From Leishmania mexicana MHOM/GT/2001/U1103 (Eukaryota > Euglenozoa > Kinetoplastea > Trypanosomatida > Trypanosomatidae), in NCBI RefSeq assembly GCF_000234665.1, contig NC_018338.1, positions 1,635,262-1,699,261 on the forward strand: a stretch of 64,000 nt of DNA, given 5' to 3'. Positions 40,902 through 51,129 of this stretch are shown here, one piece after another; position 1 is the stretch's first letter; each line of letters starts with the position of its first letter. Both the position numbers and the translations under genes were made by a program. The notes under the pieces were generated by a model, which saw only the letters and a list, made by a program, of their open reading frames with translations, ran no database searches and had not been told where the DNA came from.

Positions 40902-41510
40902 ATGTCTCACCTTCCGATCAAGTGGGCGGAGCGCAAGGACCGCGTGTTCATTACGGTCGAGGCGAGCACCCCCACAGACGTCCAGGTGACCTTCCAGGAG
41001 AAGACGGTGTCCATCTCCGCCAACGGCATTACCGCCAAGGGCAGCCAGCCGCACGCTCTCAAGGATGAGCTGCACCTCCTCAAGGAGATTGTCCCGGAGG
41101 AGTCGACCTTCAAGGTGCTTGGCATGGCAATTCAGATCTGTGCCGTAAAGAAGGATCAGGGTTACTGGAACCGTCTCGTTGATGAGCCCACCAAGGCGAC
41201 CAAGAGCTGGCTCTCCGCCGACTGGAACCTTTGGAAGGACGAGGACGACGAGGCTGAGGAGATGGCCGCCGCGTCCAACTTCGGCGGGTACGGTGACATG
41301 GGCGGCATGGATATGGCGTCTATGATGGGCGGCATGGGTGGTATGGGTGGCATGGGTGGCATGGACATGGAGTCCATGATGGCCTCCATGGGCAAGGGCG
41401 CAGGCGGCGATTCCGACGACGAGGAGCTCGAAGACGATGGGGCCGAGATGGACGACGGCGAGCACGAGGAGGAGGAGCCGGCAGCAGACATCAGCGATCT
41501 CAACGCGTAA
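40902..41510 (+). CDS. p23: Hsp90 co-chaperone p23 (Sba1)
   Basis: A 202-residue protein. Residues 1-110 form a CS/p23 beta-sandwich: it starts PIKWAERKDRVFITVEA, and residues about 85-110 contain GYWNRLV and KSWLSADWNLWKDEDDE, the conserved WxRL and DWxxW signature of p23 that docks on ATP-bound Hsp90. A Gly-Met-rich stretch (about 130-165, GGMGG repeats) and an acidic tail follow, as in plant and kinetoplastid p23. p23 slows the Hsp90 ATPase and stabilises client complexes in the cytosol. The start is the only ATG near the domain edge. Confidence 0.94.
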   Translation: MSHLPIKWAERKDRVFITVEASTPTDVQVTFQEKTVSISANGITAKGSQPHALKDELHLLKEIVPEESTFKVLGMAIQICAVKKDQGYWNRLVDEPTKATKSWLSADWNLWKDEDDEAEEMAAASNFGGYGDMGGMDMASMMGGMGGMGGMGGMDMESMMASMGKGAGGDSDDEELEDDGAEMDDGEHEEEEPAADISDLNA

Positions 41511-42858
41511 GAGAAGCGGCCGCAATCGTGACATCTCCCCTTATTCGTTTCGTCTTGCACCGTTCTCGTTTTTTTTTCTTTCGTCACTCCTATTTTTATT
41601 TGGTGAGTGCGAGTGTGTGCGAAGAAGAGGAGAGCAAACGGTACTTCGTATGAAAAATGGAAAAAAAAGAAAAAAAAAAGGGAGCACGTGATGCTGCGTG
41701 CGCCGTGTCGAAGAGGATGTCGCCATCGGCGCAGCGCATGCTCGACATCGAGCAAGTGTGCGCGCTGAGGTGATACACTTCTTTTTTTTTTAATTTATTC
41801 GGCGTTGAAAAACTGTGCTGATAGGAGAAGGGGAGCACTCGTGAGTATCGGTGCATGTGTGAGGTAAGTCGTGGGGGATGGTGCATGCATCCTTGAGCCT
41901 TTGCGCCCGGGTATGAACGATGACCGTCGCTGCTATACAGAGTCCCTGCAACGGTGCCCACGACGCCGGCACTCACGCACATTCTCATAGCCACACGTCC
42001 ACCCGGAGCGATGCCTTTCCTCTCTATCTGATTTAAGAAGTCTCTGTGGTAATTTATAGAACAGAAAAACACGTTTGCTTCTTCGATCAGGTGTCGAGGC
42101 TGCTGCGCCGCAGTGCGCTCAGCGGATTACACCACAAATCTCTACTGAGGCCTCAAGCGCGTCGCGCATGGGAGTGTTTCTTGCGCGTTGCTGCCCCCCC
42201 CCCGTGAGGGGCCGCGGTTGCGCTGTCGCCTTCTTTTCTTTCTTTTCGGCGCCACTATAGCACCCCTCTCTCTCCTACAACACTGTATTGTGCATCTCAC
42301 GGCTGTCAAACCACCTCACGCATCTCTTTCTCTCTTGCTCTGTGGCTTCTGCTTTCTTTTCCATTGCTCGCTCACCCCATATGCGGTGGTTTTCATCTTT
42401 GACTCACCCACATCCCCCTTCTTTGGGGATGGTGTACATTCTCTTGCCCCACATGGCCAGCGCTACCTTTTCTCCACTCTTCCTGCGCCCACTCGCACCC
42501 CTATCCTCTCCCAGAGTGTAAGGAGTCACTCTTGCCTCGAAATCAGCTCTTTTTCTCTCACATTTGTGGAACCACCACCCACCACCACCACTACTCGCCC
42601 TTCCTTCGTCGCTCCACCTTGCTGTGCTTTCTGTTGCTCGCGTGTGTAACGGTGTACTCATCGTTTTAAGTCTCTCTCTCTCTGGCCCCTTTCCTTTCTT
42701 CTTTCGTCTTGCCCCGTTGACCAAGGACGCACTTTCGCATTTCTTCTCTCTCCTTTTTTTCACTTTTGTGTGTTCGTGTTGCGCAGTCTGCTTTTTGCTG
42801 TCACGGTGCGCATCTCGGTGTCTGTGTGGTTGTGCCCACCGACCACCCCTTTACTTGT
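41511..42858 (+). other. Spacer: p23 3' UTR and BART-protein leader
   Basis: No gene seen. A- and T-rich runs lie at 41570-41680 and 41785-41800. Pyrimidine-rich sequence fills 42290-42770. The AG at 42785-42786 after the tract ending near 42771 is the likely acceptor. Confidence 0.5.
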
Positions 42859-43458
42859 ATGTCTTATCCTGTAGAGCTCCCCAGAATGTCGACAAAGGAA
42901 GACACACCGATCTTTCTCGCCTCGGCGGTCGCCGCACCGCTGCCTCTACCCGACGCAAAGGCCACGGCACTGCTCGAGGAGCTCGATGCCTTTTTCTCGC
43001 AAGGCAAGAACACCGATCGTCTGCGCCACTTCATCGAAGAAAATGACGACACGTTCGAACTTGTCGCCTCTGAGTGCGAGGTGAACACTAACACAGAGGG
43101 TAGTCTGCGACTGTATCAACTTTTTCAGAGGTACGTTGCTCTGATCGAGGGCATCATCGAAGACTTCGTGGCCACCGCGGAGAAGTCGGATGAGTCGATG
43201 CTGCGCTCCCTAGCATCCGCCATTCAAGAAGAGTGGAAGTCCCCGAGCACGGCCTATCGGTGTGTCTGCACTAGCTACATAGCGGCGTCCATGGACTACA
43301 AGAACTTTCTCGAGTTTGCTGAGGATCTGTACAGCATGACTCATTACCGGATGCACGTGCGAGAAGACGACAGCGGTGAGGAAGAGGACGGAGAAGAGAT
43401 CGTCGGCGACGTCAGTGGTGACGGTGGCTACGGGTCCGATGACTCGAACCTCAATTGA
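42859..43458 (+). CDS. ARL2-binding (BART) domain protein
   Basis: A 199-residue protein. Residues about 35-155 resemble the BART domain of ARL2BP and CFAP36: an FIEENDDTFEL segment, then SLRLYQLFQRYVALIEGIIEDF, and a final helix with MDYKNFLEFAEDLYS. BART-domain proteins bind the GTP form of ARL2/ARL3 and work in ciliary or mitochondrial trafficking. The C-terminus is acidic (DDSGEEEDGEE) and likely disordered. The first ATG after the likely acceptor is at 42859. A second Met at 42886 would give 190 residues and is an equally fair start. Assignment is by pattern only. Confidence 0.7.
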   Translation: MSYPVELPRMSTKEDTPIFLASAVAAPLPLPDAKATALLEELDAFFSQGKNTDRLRHFIEENDDTFELVASECEVNTNTEGSLRLYQLFQRYVALIEGIIEDFVATAEKSDESMLRSLASAIQEEWKSPSTAYRCVCTSYIAASMDYKNFLEFAEDLYSMTHYRMHVREDDSGEEEDGEEIVGDVSGDGGYGSDDSNLN

Positions 43459-45046
43459 GGTGTGGTGTGGAGTTGAAAATCCAGCGTGGCAGCTGCCTCC
43501 CTCCTCCCTCCTCCCCCTTCACCCCCCAGAGCGACGGCTTCGTCTTTATGCGTTTTCTCTGTGTTTTCCTTCTCTGTTGAACACACACACACACATCTTC
43601 AAGCCTGCACGCTTTCTTTTGTTGTTTGTTGGTGTCCGTTCGCGCTGCCTCTCTCCCTCTCCAAGTCGTGTGTGCACAAAAGCTGTCGTACGCGGGCTTA
43701 CGCACCACTTGGTGTAGATCAATGGGTCTGGTAGCCGCCTCCGCTCATTTCTCTTTCTCTTCCTTCGTCCTCCCCTCCTCCCGTCTTTCGGGTTTCCTCT
43801 TTTACAGTGAACGAAGCTCGGCAAGGAAAAACCCCATTGTGTGCATGCATAAACATGGTCCACGCTACTGGGTGGGGCCAACGATGCACTCGCCATGGAA
43901 ACTGCAGGCCCCCACCCCTCTCCCCCTCCCCTCATTTTATCAGTGAACGGATGCCTTCTATCTTGCGTTGTGCACAGATTCTCTGCAAGGCCTCATGATT
44001 ACCTCCGTCGTTACGGGCCCCTTCTTAGCTCGCTTTCTCTTTTGTCACTCTTGCTCTTCATGTGAACATAATGTCGCATCACATTTTTCTTTTGGTTCAA
44101 TGCTTGCCTCATCGCCCTTTTTTTGTATGAGAAATGCAACGAAGCGCTGCCGGGGCGGACGACTCTTTTGCGCTCATCAATAGAAGAGAAGAGTGGGGGT
44201 GGGGGAGGGCGAACGGGCACGATGGCAGCGTGTGTGCGACTACGCAGAGAGGATGACGTAGGTGGGGAAAAAAGGTGAAAGCGGATAATCGTAGCCGCCT
44301 TATGGCTGCGGTGGACTGTATTCCTCTCTCCGATGCCTCCTTTCGCTTGTATGTGTCTTTGAAAGTGTCTGTCGTAGTGATCGTCATCATGTCCGATGGA
44401 CAGCGCAATCTTCGACACGGCCAGTTGTGCTCTTTCTCTCTGACCCTCCCTCCTTCCCCCCCCCCCCACACATACACTTACTCACCTTCTCTTCCTCCGC
44501 CTTCACACACACACACACGATGAAATGGTAGAAGTTCATGTTAACCTGAAAACGAGCTGTGTTTCGGTGTACGGCTCATAGAATAGAGCCGGCAGCTCAG
44601 GCACGACGGCGTGAATCCAGCTGGTGAGCGGCGTGCTCATTGTTTTGTGGCGTATCTGTACGCCTTGTATCATTCTGAAGCTGAAGGGGCCGAAGAAAAA
44701 AGAAAACAGAAGAATGTAGCCGCTGGGCAGCAGATTACAGTGAACGCATTCACTCTGGACTCCTTGCGCCTACATCTGCGTAGTTCGTAAGCCACCCCAC
44801 TCTGCGTGCCGTAGGTGTTTTCTGTTCTCGGTCGAAGATGTGGGCACCATCCATTTTACTCTCTCCAGGTGTCCCTATCTGCAATCACTTGCGAGAGCTA
44901 CTACGACTAACACCGATGCCCTCTTTGTACTTCTGCAGTTTCCCCTCATGTAACATAGGAGACGTTGCTTCGCCGACGCACATGCGCAACTAGCTGCGCG
45001 CTCAATCATTGTCGTTTTTTCGGGGGTCGCCCACAGCCGCCCAGTC
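43459..45046 (+). other. Spacer before the 1482-aa gene
   Basis: No supported gene. C-rich and CA-rich simple sequence lies at about 44457-44520. A short T-rich tract at 45014-45020 and the AG at 45034-45035 precede the ATG at 45047. Confidence 0.5.
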
Positions 45047-48000
45047 ATGAGTGAGAGTACCTCCAGCGGCAATGGGACAACCCTGAGCAACCTCTCCCCC
45101 TTGCTTGAGACATCGTATGACCCGGCAGCACACCACAGTGGCTCTTCTTTCTCGGTCGCCGAGGGCGGCAGAGATCGTCACCAGATCCGGCGGACTTCCA
45201 CAGGCCCAACAGGAAACGCTGCGCAGTTTTACGCGAGCGGCAACTCTCGCGCTTCGTACTACGCCGCGGAGGTTCCGCTGCTCTCACCGGTGGCTCACGC
45301 TGGCGAGTACATGTACGGCATGGATGCCCGTAAAAGTCCTCTGAACGTCTCGGGCACCTCCCTGGACTCCGCCGTGGTGGAGGATTCACAAAAGCGGTCG
45401 TACCACCCCGTCGAGTTTGTGCGAAGCGGTACCGACAACGTTGGCTCCCTTAAGAGCGCCGGCTCTATGCGCCCCCTCAGCGTCTCCACCTACCCCACCG
45501 CCCCCAACGTGGCGTCGTTCACACCAGCCATCAGCGCCAAGAATTCTTTTGCCTCGTCACCGGAGAAAACCCTGTCGTCTGTCTTGACGCAGCCCATCGC
45601 ACACTCACGGAAGTCATCCGGTGCAGCGAAGGGAGCAGGCCCGGTGCTGGAAGGCGGCACTCCACCTCTCCTCCCCCCTGCCTCGCAGTCAGATCACCCG
45701 AAACCGTCCGCCACAAAGGTGCCATCCTCCTCCTCCGATTCCTTCACGTCCCCTCACGCAACAGTCGCGCCTTTGCAGCGCCATTCATTCACTGATATGC
45801 GCAGCCAGCTGTCGACCCAGCCCAGCCAGCTAGACGCCACTCCAACAGAGCCGCCCAGAACCGTGCGCGATGCCTCCCCGAGCCCTCTGGTAGAGTCGGG
45901 CGCTGACCCTCCACGCTTCCCAGAACAGCTGCGGTCACAACCGCATGCTTTCCCCAAGAGCAGCGTCCAGGCGCACAAGCTGTCCACACCCTTCTTGGAC
46001 ACCTCGCATGGGGTAAGCAGACCGTCCCTGGTTCCCGCCCCGCCGCCACCGACTTTGCCACTCTGTGACAGCCTGCGCAGCTCAGAGGGAGACGTTCGCG
46101 GGTTGTGCAGCGACAAACCACCAGGCCTACCGCTCGCATGCACGATCCATGAGACCCCGCTTGCCTTGCTAGCGAACTACTGCAGCAACAACGACGGCAG
46201 CGGTGAGGGAGGCAAGGGGAATGAAAGCAGCAGTCCAGCGAGCCTTACCCCCTCGTCCTCCACAACCTCGCCGCCGCGAAGCGGTAGTGGCGCTCACGGA
46301 CCACCGAATACGCAGCCGTCACCCCCACCGAGTGCACCTGAGACACCGCCACAAGGCCCGCCGCCGCTACTCCCTCCACCGGCGCCGAAACCCGTTGCAT
46401 CACCCCCCGCTCCCAGTGCGGCCGCCTCATCGCCATCTGAGTCGACCTCCGAACATGGAGGGGCCCAGTTACCCATCTCGGCCCCTGCACTGAGCCCACC
46501 ACCACGACCGCAACCGCAGCCGGAGCGGCCCGCGTCAGCTGACTTGGTGCACTTTGCACCGCTCATTCAGCAGTTCGACTTTCTCAAGAAGGATATCAAG
46601 AGTATTGCTTCTACCAGCGTCTTCAGTATGACCGACGTGAACACGGTGGCAGTGAAGCTGCGGCTGCTGCGGAACGAGGTACTGGGCCGCGCCGAGCCAA
46701 TCGCAAACATCCAGCAGACCGCCATGAGGGCAGGACGCGTGAAAACGCTAACGTCAAGAACCCCGAACAAACAGCGCGCATCAACATCAGCTGTGGCGCC
46801 GCCAGATGTGGCACCTGAGCTACCGCGTGTGGTCGATGTCTCCGACTTTCACGACACCCTGGCCGTCTTTGACAACCCTACCCTAGCCATCAGCTTTGCA
46901 CTCTGGGGTAGCGTGGCGCCTTACAACGACTTGGTGAGGGCGCTGCGGGAGTTCTGCGCGCCAAATCGTCGCCCGCGCAGCGGCGGCGAGGCAAGGCCAC
47001 GAAACGGGGACGACGACGTCTCTGAAGCGGAGAGGCGACACGCAGATGCAGTGGCCACGGCGGCAGCGCCTGCATCGACACTGACGGGCCCCAAAATACG
47101 CATCTGGGTGCACTTCTCGTCCGTGCTGCGCTTTTTAAACCACTGCGGCATCGATGTGCTCATCATGTCACCCGACCGCAAAGCCGCCACCTCGTTCTGT
47201 GCAAAACACCCTCATGTACACCAAGGCGGCCGGCGGCCCTCTGCCGACGTCACGCGCGCGACGCCGCTGCGCCGTGTGCTCGTCGCTCTCAGCTACGACC
47301 GCGAACGGGCACTGTGGTGTCCGCTGACCACCTCCAGGCATATTCGCCAAGTGGCATCGCAGTGGCGCAAATACCAGAGCTCCCAGCGGCTGCAGACGCG
47401 GCGCAAAGCCAGTCGTGGAAAGCACAAAGCCCACCCCGCAACCGCCGTACAGGCGGAGGGGGACGCCATCGAAGCGACGGTACAGACGTGTGAGCAGCAC
47501 CCAGCTCCCCTTCTACAACAGCCGCAGCAAAGCGAACCGGGCGGTACAGGCGCAGCTGCAGGTCATGCCCCACACGTTGTCGTCACTGTCCCGGGCGATA
47601 GCCCTAGCGATGGAAGCAAGACACCGTCGTTAAAGTCGGGAAAGCGACCGCCCTTTCATGCGGCTCTCTACCCAAACCTCGTGCAGACGGACGTGGGTTT
47701 CACGCTGCTTCTCCGGCAAGGCTTACATCCACTCTTCAGGGCAGTGTGCGTGCGCCTCACGGTTGGCGTGCCACTCGGTTGTGTCGCGGTTCTCTTCGGT
47801 CTCACGTTGATCGTCTACGCCACGAAGACGAGGGACGTATGCCTCGTTGACGTCCGCGCGAGTCAGTGTGTTGACGCCGGCAGCAGTGGAAACAGGGGCG
47901 CCTTCTCCAACGCCAGCGACTCCAGCTGCCTCGGGATTCTCTCGAGTCTCTTTCCCCCCGCGTACCACGCTAGTCTCTCGAATCGTTACCTGTACGGACC

Positions 48001-49495
48001 ACCCGCGGCACCGGGCAATTGCCTCATTGTGAGCATCTGCTGCACCTTTGCAGCCCTCCTTGACAACGTCCTCATCGTGTACTTTGTGGTTCGCTATCTA
48101 GCCCTCGGTGGCGCGCAGCCGTGCTTCTTTCACCTTCTGCGCACCATCCAAGCGGTGCTCGGCGCGATTGCATGCGCATTCGCCGCCTACGTTCTGTCTA
48201 TCTTTCATAGGCGCCTCCACGTGGTGCCGTGCGCGGCGCTCCCCGCCGGCGACGCCGTGCTGTGCGCCGCGCACCTTGAGATCTGCACCAATCGCTACGC
48301 CTACGGGGCACATGGTCCCCTAAGCGGCACTAACGTCACCCTTGTCCTGGCGTGCGTGTACCTCGCCCTGTGCGTGCTCCACTGGCTCGTAGCTGCGCTG
48401 CCTGTCCTGCCGAGCATTGCCACGCAAGACCTGATTCCTACGGCAACCCCAGACACGTACACGTTCCGTCCAAGCCTGTTCGCCCCAGATGGCCCCACGC
48501 CGATAGAGATGGACCATCTCCGACAAGCAATGCAGCTGCCGCTGCGGCAGGAGCTGCGTCACTGCGTTCAAGCGCGGGGTCGGCTCATGACAACCACGAC
48601 GACGATTGGCGAGGTGATGCAGGCGAACCGCGTGAAGAGCTTGAAGATGACGGAGCTGAACGAGGCGCGGCGCCGACAGAGGGCACGGCCGTTTCAGCTG
48701 CGGTCACACGACGACGACAGTGAGCAGCGCGGGCAAAAAGCCCACCGCGGAGAACGACGGCGGTACGTGGTGGTTGGTACGGAAGGCGCGACGGTGAGCA
48801 GTCACCACGGCAGCCGGTCGTCCTCATTGAGCTCGTCTGGCCTCGATAGAGGCGATGGCTGCACCTCGGCCGTGCTGCCTGCGCGGCTGCTGCAGCGCGT
48901 AGCGGAGATCGGCTCCAGAGTGCAAGAGCGCGGCTTACCCAGGTCGACCGGCAAACCCCTCGGCTCCGACGGCGCTGTGCTCTCTCGTATGCCGGCCGAG
49001 GAGCAGGTTTTGTCCTTGCCTGTGTCGCACCCGTCGCGTCGTCTCAGTGATCCGCAGGAATCATCGTCCGGCTGCACGTCGACCACCGGTGCGCGGGCGG
49101 TCGTGGTAACAGGCGAGGAGTCGATCGTCTCTAAAAGCGGCGGCGACGTTCTCGCGCGGCAGGGTGGTGCGCCATCGCTGCCTGTGCCCCTTTCTAGTCG
49201 TCTGTTAGCCTCAACGGATCTCGTGGCCTCACCCATCTACACCTCCTATGGAAAAACGGGACTAGAGCAACCGTCCGCTTCGTCCATACTCACCAGCAAA
49301 ACTCCTGCCCATGCCTCGCCGACGGCGCCGGGTGAGAGGTACCGCCATCCGAGTGGATTCCACCACGCTAGAATGATAAGCATACGCTCTGTTGATAATT
49401 CAGCCGCAGTCTCACAAACAGTGGACGAGGAGATTGACCGCATTGTGGCGCGGGTGCGTGCACGCAAGGAGGCCTTGATTGACGGCGCTACATGA
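45047..49495 (+). CDS. Large proline/serine-rich protein with four membrane helices, unknown
   Basis: Encodes 1482 residues. Residues 1-495 are Ser/Pro/Thr-rich and disordered, with a poly-proline stretch at about 420-460. Residues about 497-565 are helical (LIQQFDFLKKDIKSIAST), and about 600-740 look folded (a DTLAVFDNPTLAISFALW block and IRIWVHFSSVLRFLNHCGID). Four hydrophobic helices lie at about 903-925, 992-1020, 1031-1055 and 1097-1123. The loops after helices 1 and 3 are Cys-containing, giving a tetraspan-like outline. The C-terminal 350 residues are polar and basic-to-Ser-rich. I recognise no family. A scaffold in the plasma or flagellar membrane would fit but is a guess. The ATG at 45047 is the first in the frame. 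Confidence 0.8.
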   Translation: MSESTSSGNGTTLSNLSPLLETSYDPAAHHSGSSFSVAEGGRDRHQIRRTSTGPTGNAAQFYASGNSRASYYAAEVPLLSPVAHAGEYMYGMDARKSPLNVSGTSLDSAVVEDSQKRSYHPVEFVRSGTDNVGSLKSAGSMRPLSVSTYPTAPNVASFTPAISAKNSFASSPEKTLSSVLTQPIAHSRKSSGAAKGAGPVLEGGTPPLLPPASQSDHPKPSATKVPSSSSDSFTSPHATVAPLQRHSFTDMRSQLSTQPSQLDATPTEPPRTVRDASPSPLVESGADPPRFPEQLRSQPHAFPKSSVQAHKLSTPFLDTSHGVSRPSLVPAPPPPTLPLCDSLRSSEGDVRGLCSDKPPGLPLACTIHETPLALLANYCSNNDGSGEGGKGNESSSPASLTPSSSTTSPPRSGSGAHGPPNTQPSPPPSAPETPPQGPPPLLPPPAPKPVASPPAPSAAASSPSESTSEHGGAQLPISAPALSPPPRPQPQPERPASADLVHFAPLIQQFDFLKKDIKSIASTSVFSMTDVNTVAVKLRLLRNEVLGRAEPIANIQQTAMRAGRVKTLTSRTPNKQRASTSAVAPPDVAPELPRVVDVSDFHDTLAVFDNPTLAISFALWGSVAPYNDLVRALREFCAPNRRPRSGGEARPRNGDDDVSEAERRHADAVATAAAPASTLTGPKIRIWVHFSSVLRFLNHCGIDVLIMSPDRKAATSFCAKHPHVHQGGRRPSADVTRATPLRRVLVALSYDRERALWCPLTTSRHIRQVASQWRKYQSSQRLQTRRKASRGKHKAHPATAVQAEGDAIEATVQTCEQHPAPLLQQPQQSEPGGTGAAAGHAPHVVVTVPGDSPSDGSKTPSLKSGKRPPFHAALYPNLVQTDVGFTLLLRQGLHPLFRAVCVRLTVGVPLGCVAVLFGLTLIVYATKTRDVCLVDVRASQCVDAGSSGNRGAFSNASDSSCLGILSSLFPPAYHASLSNRYLYGPPAAPGNCLIVSICCTFAALLDNVLIVYFVVRYLALGGAQPCFFHLLRTIQAVLGAIACAFAAYVLSIFHRRLHVVPCAALPAGDAVLCAAHLEICTNRYAYGAHGPLSGTNVTLVLACVYLALCVLHWLVAALPVLPSIATQDLIPTATPDTYTFRPSLFAPDGPTPIEMDHLRQAMQLPLRQELRHCVQARGRLMTTTTTIGEVMQANRVKSLKMTELNEARRRQRARPFQLRSHDDDSEQRGQKAHRGERRRYVVVGTEGATVSSHHGSRSSSLSSSGLDRGDGCTSAVLPARLLQRVAEIGSRVQERGLPRSTGKPLGSDGAVLSRMPAEEQVLSLPVSHPSRRLSDPQESSSGCTSTTGARAVVVTGEESIVSKSGGDVLARQGGAPSLPVPLSSRLLASTDLVASPIYTSYGKTGLEQPSASSILTSKTPAHASPTAPGERYRHPSGFHHARMISIRSVDNSAAVSQTVDEEIDRIVARVRARKEALIDGAT

Positions 49496-50109
49496 GGCTC
49501 AGCTTAGTGACGACGCCGACGTGCTACCGGTCCTTCTCAGGGTGATGCCCGCTGTGCATATGTATGGTTGTCCTCCTTTGGGCCTTTTTTCGTTGTTGTT
49601 TTTTGGACTCTCGGAGCGCACGCGTGCTCCTCCGTTTTTTCTTCGTTTACTCTAGACGCCTCTCTCCTCTCTTGTGCGGTTCTATCTTGCCTGTACTCTC
49701 CGAAGGCAAGATGTACACCTGCGTAATCCCACACACACACACACACAGACGAGAGGCCATCAGCGACCCTGCACACGCGGGTTTGCGCGTCACGGGAGGT
49801 ATGCGGACACACATCGGGGATGCTTTGGTTCTCTTTTCGCTATCGGCCCTCTCCACATCCCCCCCCGCCCGCCTCTCTGTTTACATGTAGAATAGAACAG
49901 CGCTTTGTCACCCGCTTTCAGTGCACCATTTCAACACAAACACGTCGGCAGATATGTGCGCATGCACAACAGCAGCTCGTCTACCTCTGCGGCACCACGT
50001 CGATGGCAAGGAACCGCACCTGCCAGCGCCGTTGGGCGTCGTTCAGCCCACTGCAATACCAGCACGTACAGCATACGCGAGGTCTAGGAGTACGCTCCAC
50101 ACCGCCGTA

Positions 50110-50575
50110 ATGCAGCCACGGCAGACAAAAAAAAGCAAGCTGCTGGTGGATGCGTGCATTCGTTGCATCGCGGACACGACTGGTGTTGAGCTGGTCCAAG
50201 CGTCATCGTGGCCGTGTGTCTCTTGGGCACAGCGCCAGCACAGACCTGTCCGCCGACGCCAAGAGCCCGCCAGCCATACCCGAGGGCAGGCTGTGCAGGC
50301 CGCTTGGAGTTCCCCAGAAAGAGTGGGTGTACTGGGCACTGAGATACCACGGTGAGATGGCCAGCATCATCAGGGAGCACTTAAAGCCTCAAAAGGAAAA
50401 TCCGGAAGGGAAAAAAGCAACAGCTATTATTGCCCCTACTTGGGTGGGTGTTGTAACGCCGCCGCACCCCCTTCTCTCCCCTCAGATATCCGTGTGCAGC
50501 GCGGGTCGTCATCATCGGCAAGGGTCGCCGCGTCTTCTTTTTGTGAAGACAGCTGCTGAGGAACGTGTTCGCTGA
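50110..50575 (+). pseudogene. Possible small gene interrupted by a frameshift
   Basis: An ATG at 50110 opens a helical-looking segment (KSKLLVDACIRCIADTTGVE) in one frame, which loses protein-like character near 50205. The next frame (open to a stop at 50575) then carries LGVPQKEWVYWALRYHGEMA and a charged stretch ending near an IIAPTW segment. The two could be one small protein of 100 or so residues split by a +1 shift, either a real lesion or an assembly error. No family is recognised, and composition alone could also produce this. Confidence 0.3.
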
Positions 50576-50790
50576 CGACCGTGCCGCCGCTCACGCGATG
50601 GTCTGTCTTTCTCTCTCACCTCTCCCTCCCATTCCGCTCTTTGCTGACCTCGCCTCTCTTCTCGCACTGTGCGCCACATAACGCGGATGATCCCTACTCG
50701 GGACTGTGTGGAACAGAAAAACAAAGGACTCTGTGTGTGTGCAGCTGATACTTCCATCTCCTCTCGTATCTGCGAAAACGTAGCCTTCAC

Positions 50791-50828
50791 GACCGCCCCC
50801 CTCCCCTCCCCACTACCGCGCACCCCAG
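50791..50828 (+). promoter_or_regulatory. Probable trans-splice acceptor for APC11
   Basis: C/T-rich tract ending in GCGCACCCCAG with the AG at 50827-50828, 53 bases before the ATG at 50881. Confidence 0.5.
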
Positions 50829-50880
50829 CATCCCGCACTCCTCCATAGACCGATAAGAAAAAAGTTATCAAACGTGCGCC

Positions 50881-51129
50881 ATGGATATCACGATAAAGAG
50901 CGTCCACCTGGTGGCGAAGTGGATGTGGGACTGCAAAGGCGAAACTTGTGGCATCTGTCGTCAAGAGTACGAGGCAGCCTGCCCCACCTGCCGTATGCCA
51001 GGCGACGATTGCCCAATCCTGACGAGCCCCTGCCACCATACGTTTCACTTGCACTGCATCACACGGGCCTTGGAGAAGGAGGAGGGCCAACCAGAGTGCC
51101 CGACGTGCCGTGCGCCGTGGCAAATGTAG
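50881..51129 (+). CDS. APC11: Anaphase-promoting complex RING subunit APC11
   Basis: An 82-residue RING-H2 protein, matching the usual 84-165 of APC11. Metal ligands in order: Cys18, Cys23 and Cys26, Cys34 and Cys37, Cys44, Cys51, His53, His56, His58, Cys59, Cys73 and Cys76. The Trp-x-Cys (16-18) and GDDCP (41-45) segments separate it from RBX1/ROC1 and point to APC11. With the cullin-like APC2 it forms the catalytic core of the nuclear E3 ligase that drives mitotic exit. The ATG at 50881 follows the splice acceptor, and the frame has no plausible upstream Met. Confidence 0.95.
   Translation: MDITIKSVHLVAKWMWDCKGETCGICRQEYEAACPTCRMPGDDCPILTSPCHHTFHLHCITRALEKEEGQPECPTCRAPWQM

Larger units (their letters stand above)
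49496..50880 (+). other. Spacer with a possible broken small ORF
   Basis: Simple CA sequence lies at 49729-49748. Between 50110 and 50440 two protein-like segments occur in different frames (see the pseudogene entry). Pyrimidine tracts at 50461-50483, 50600-50660 and 50791-50826 follow. The AG at 50827-50828 probably serves APC11. Confidence 0.5.
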
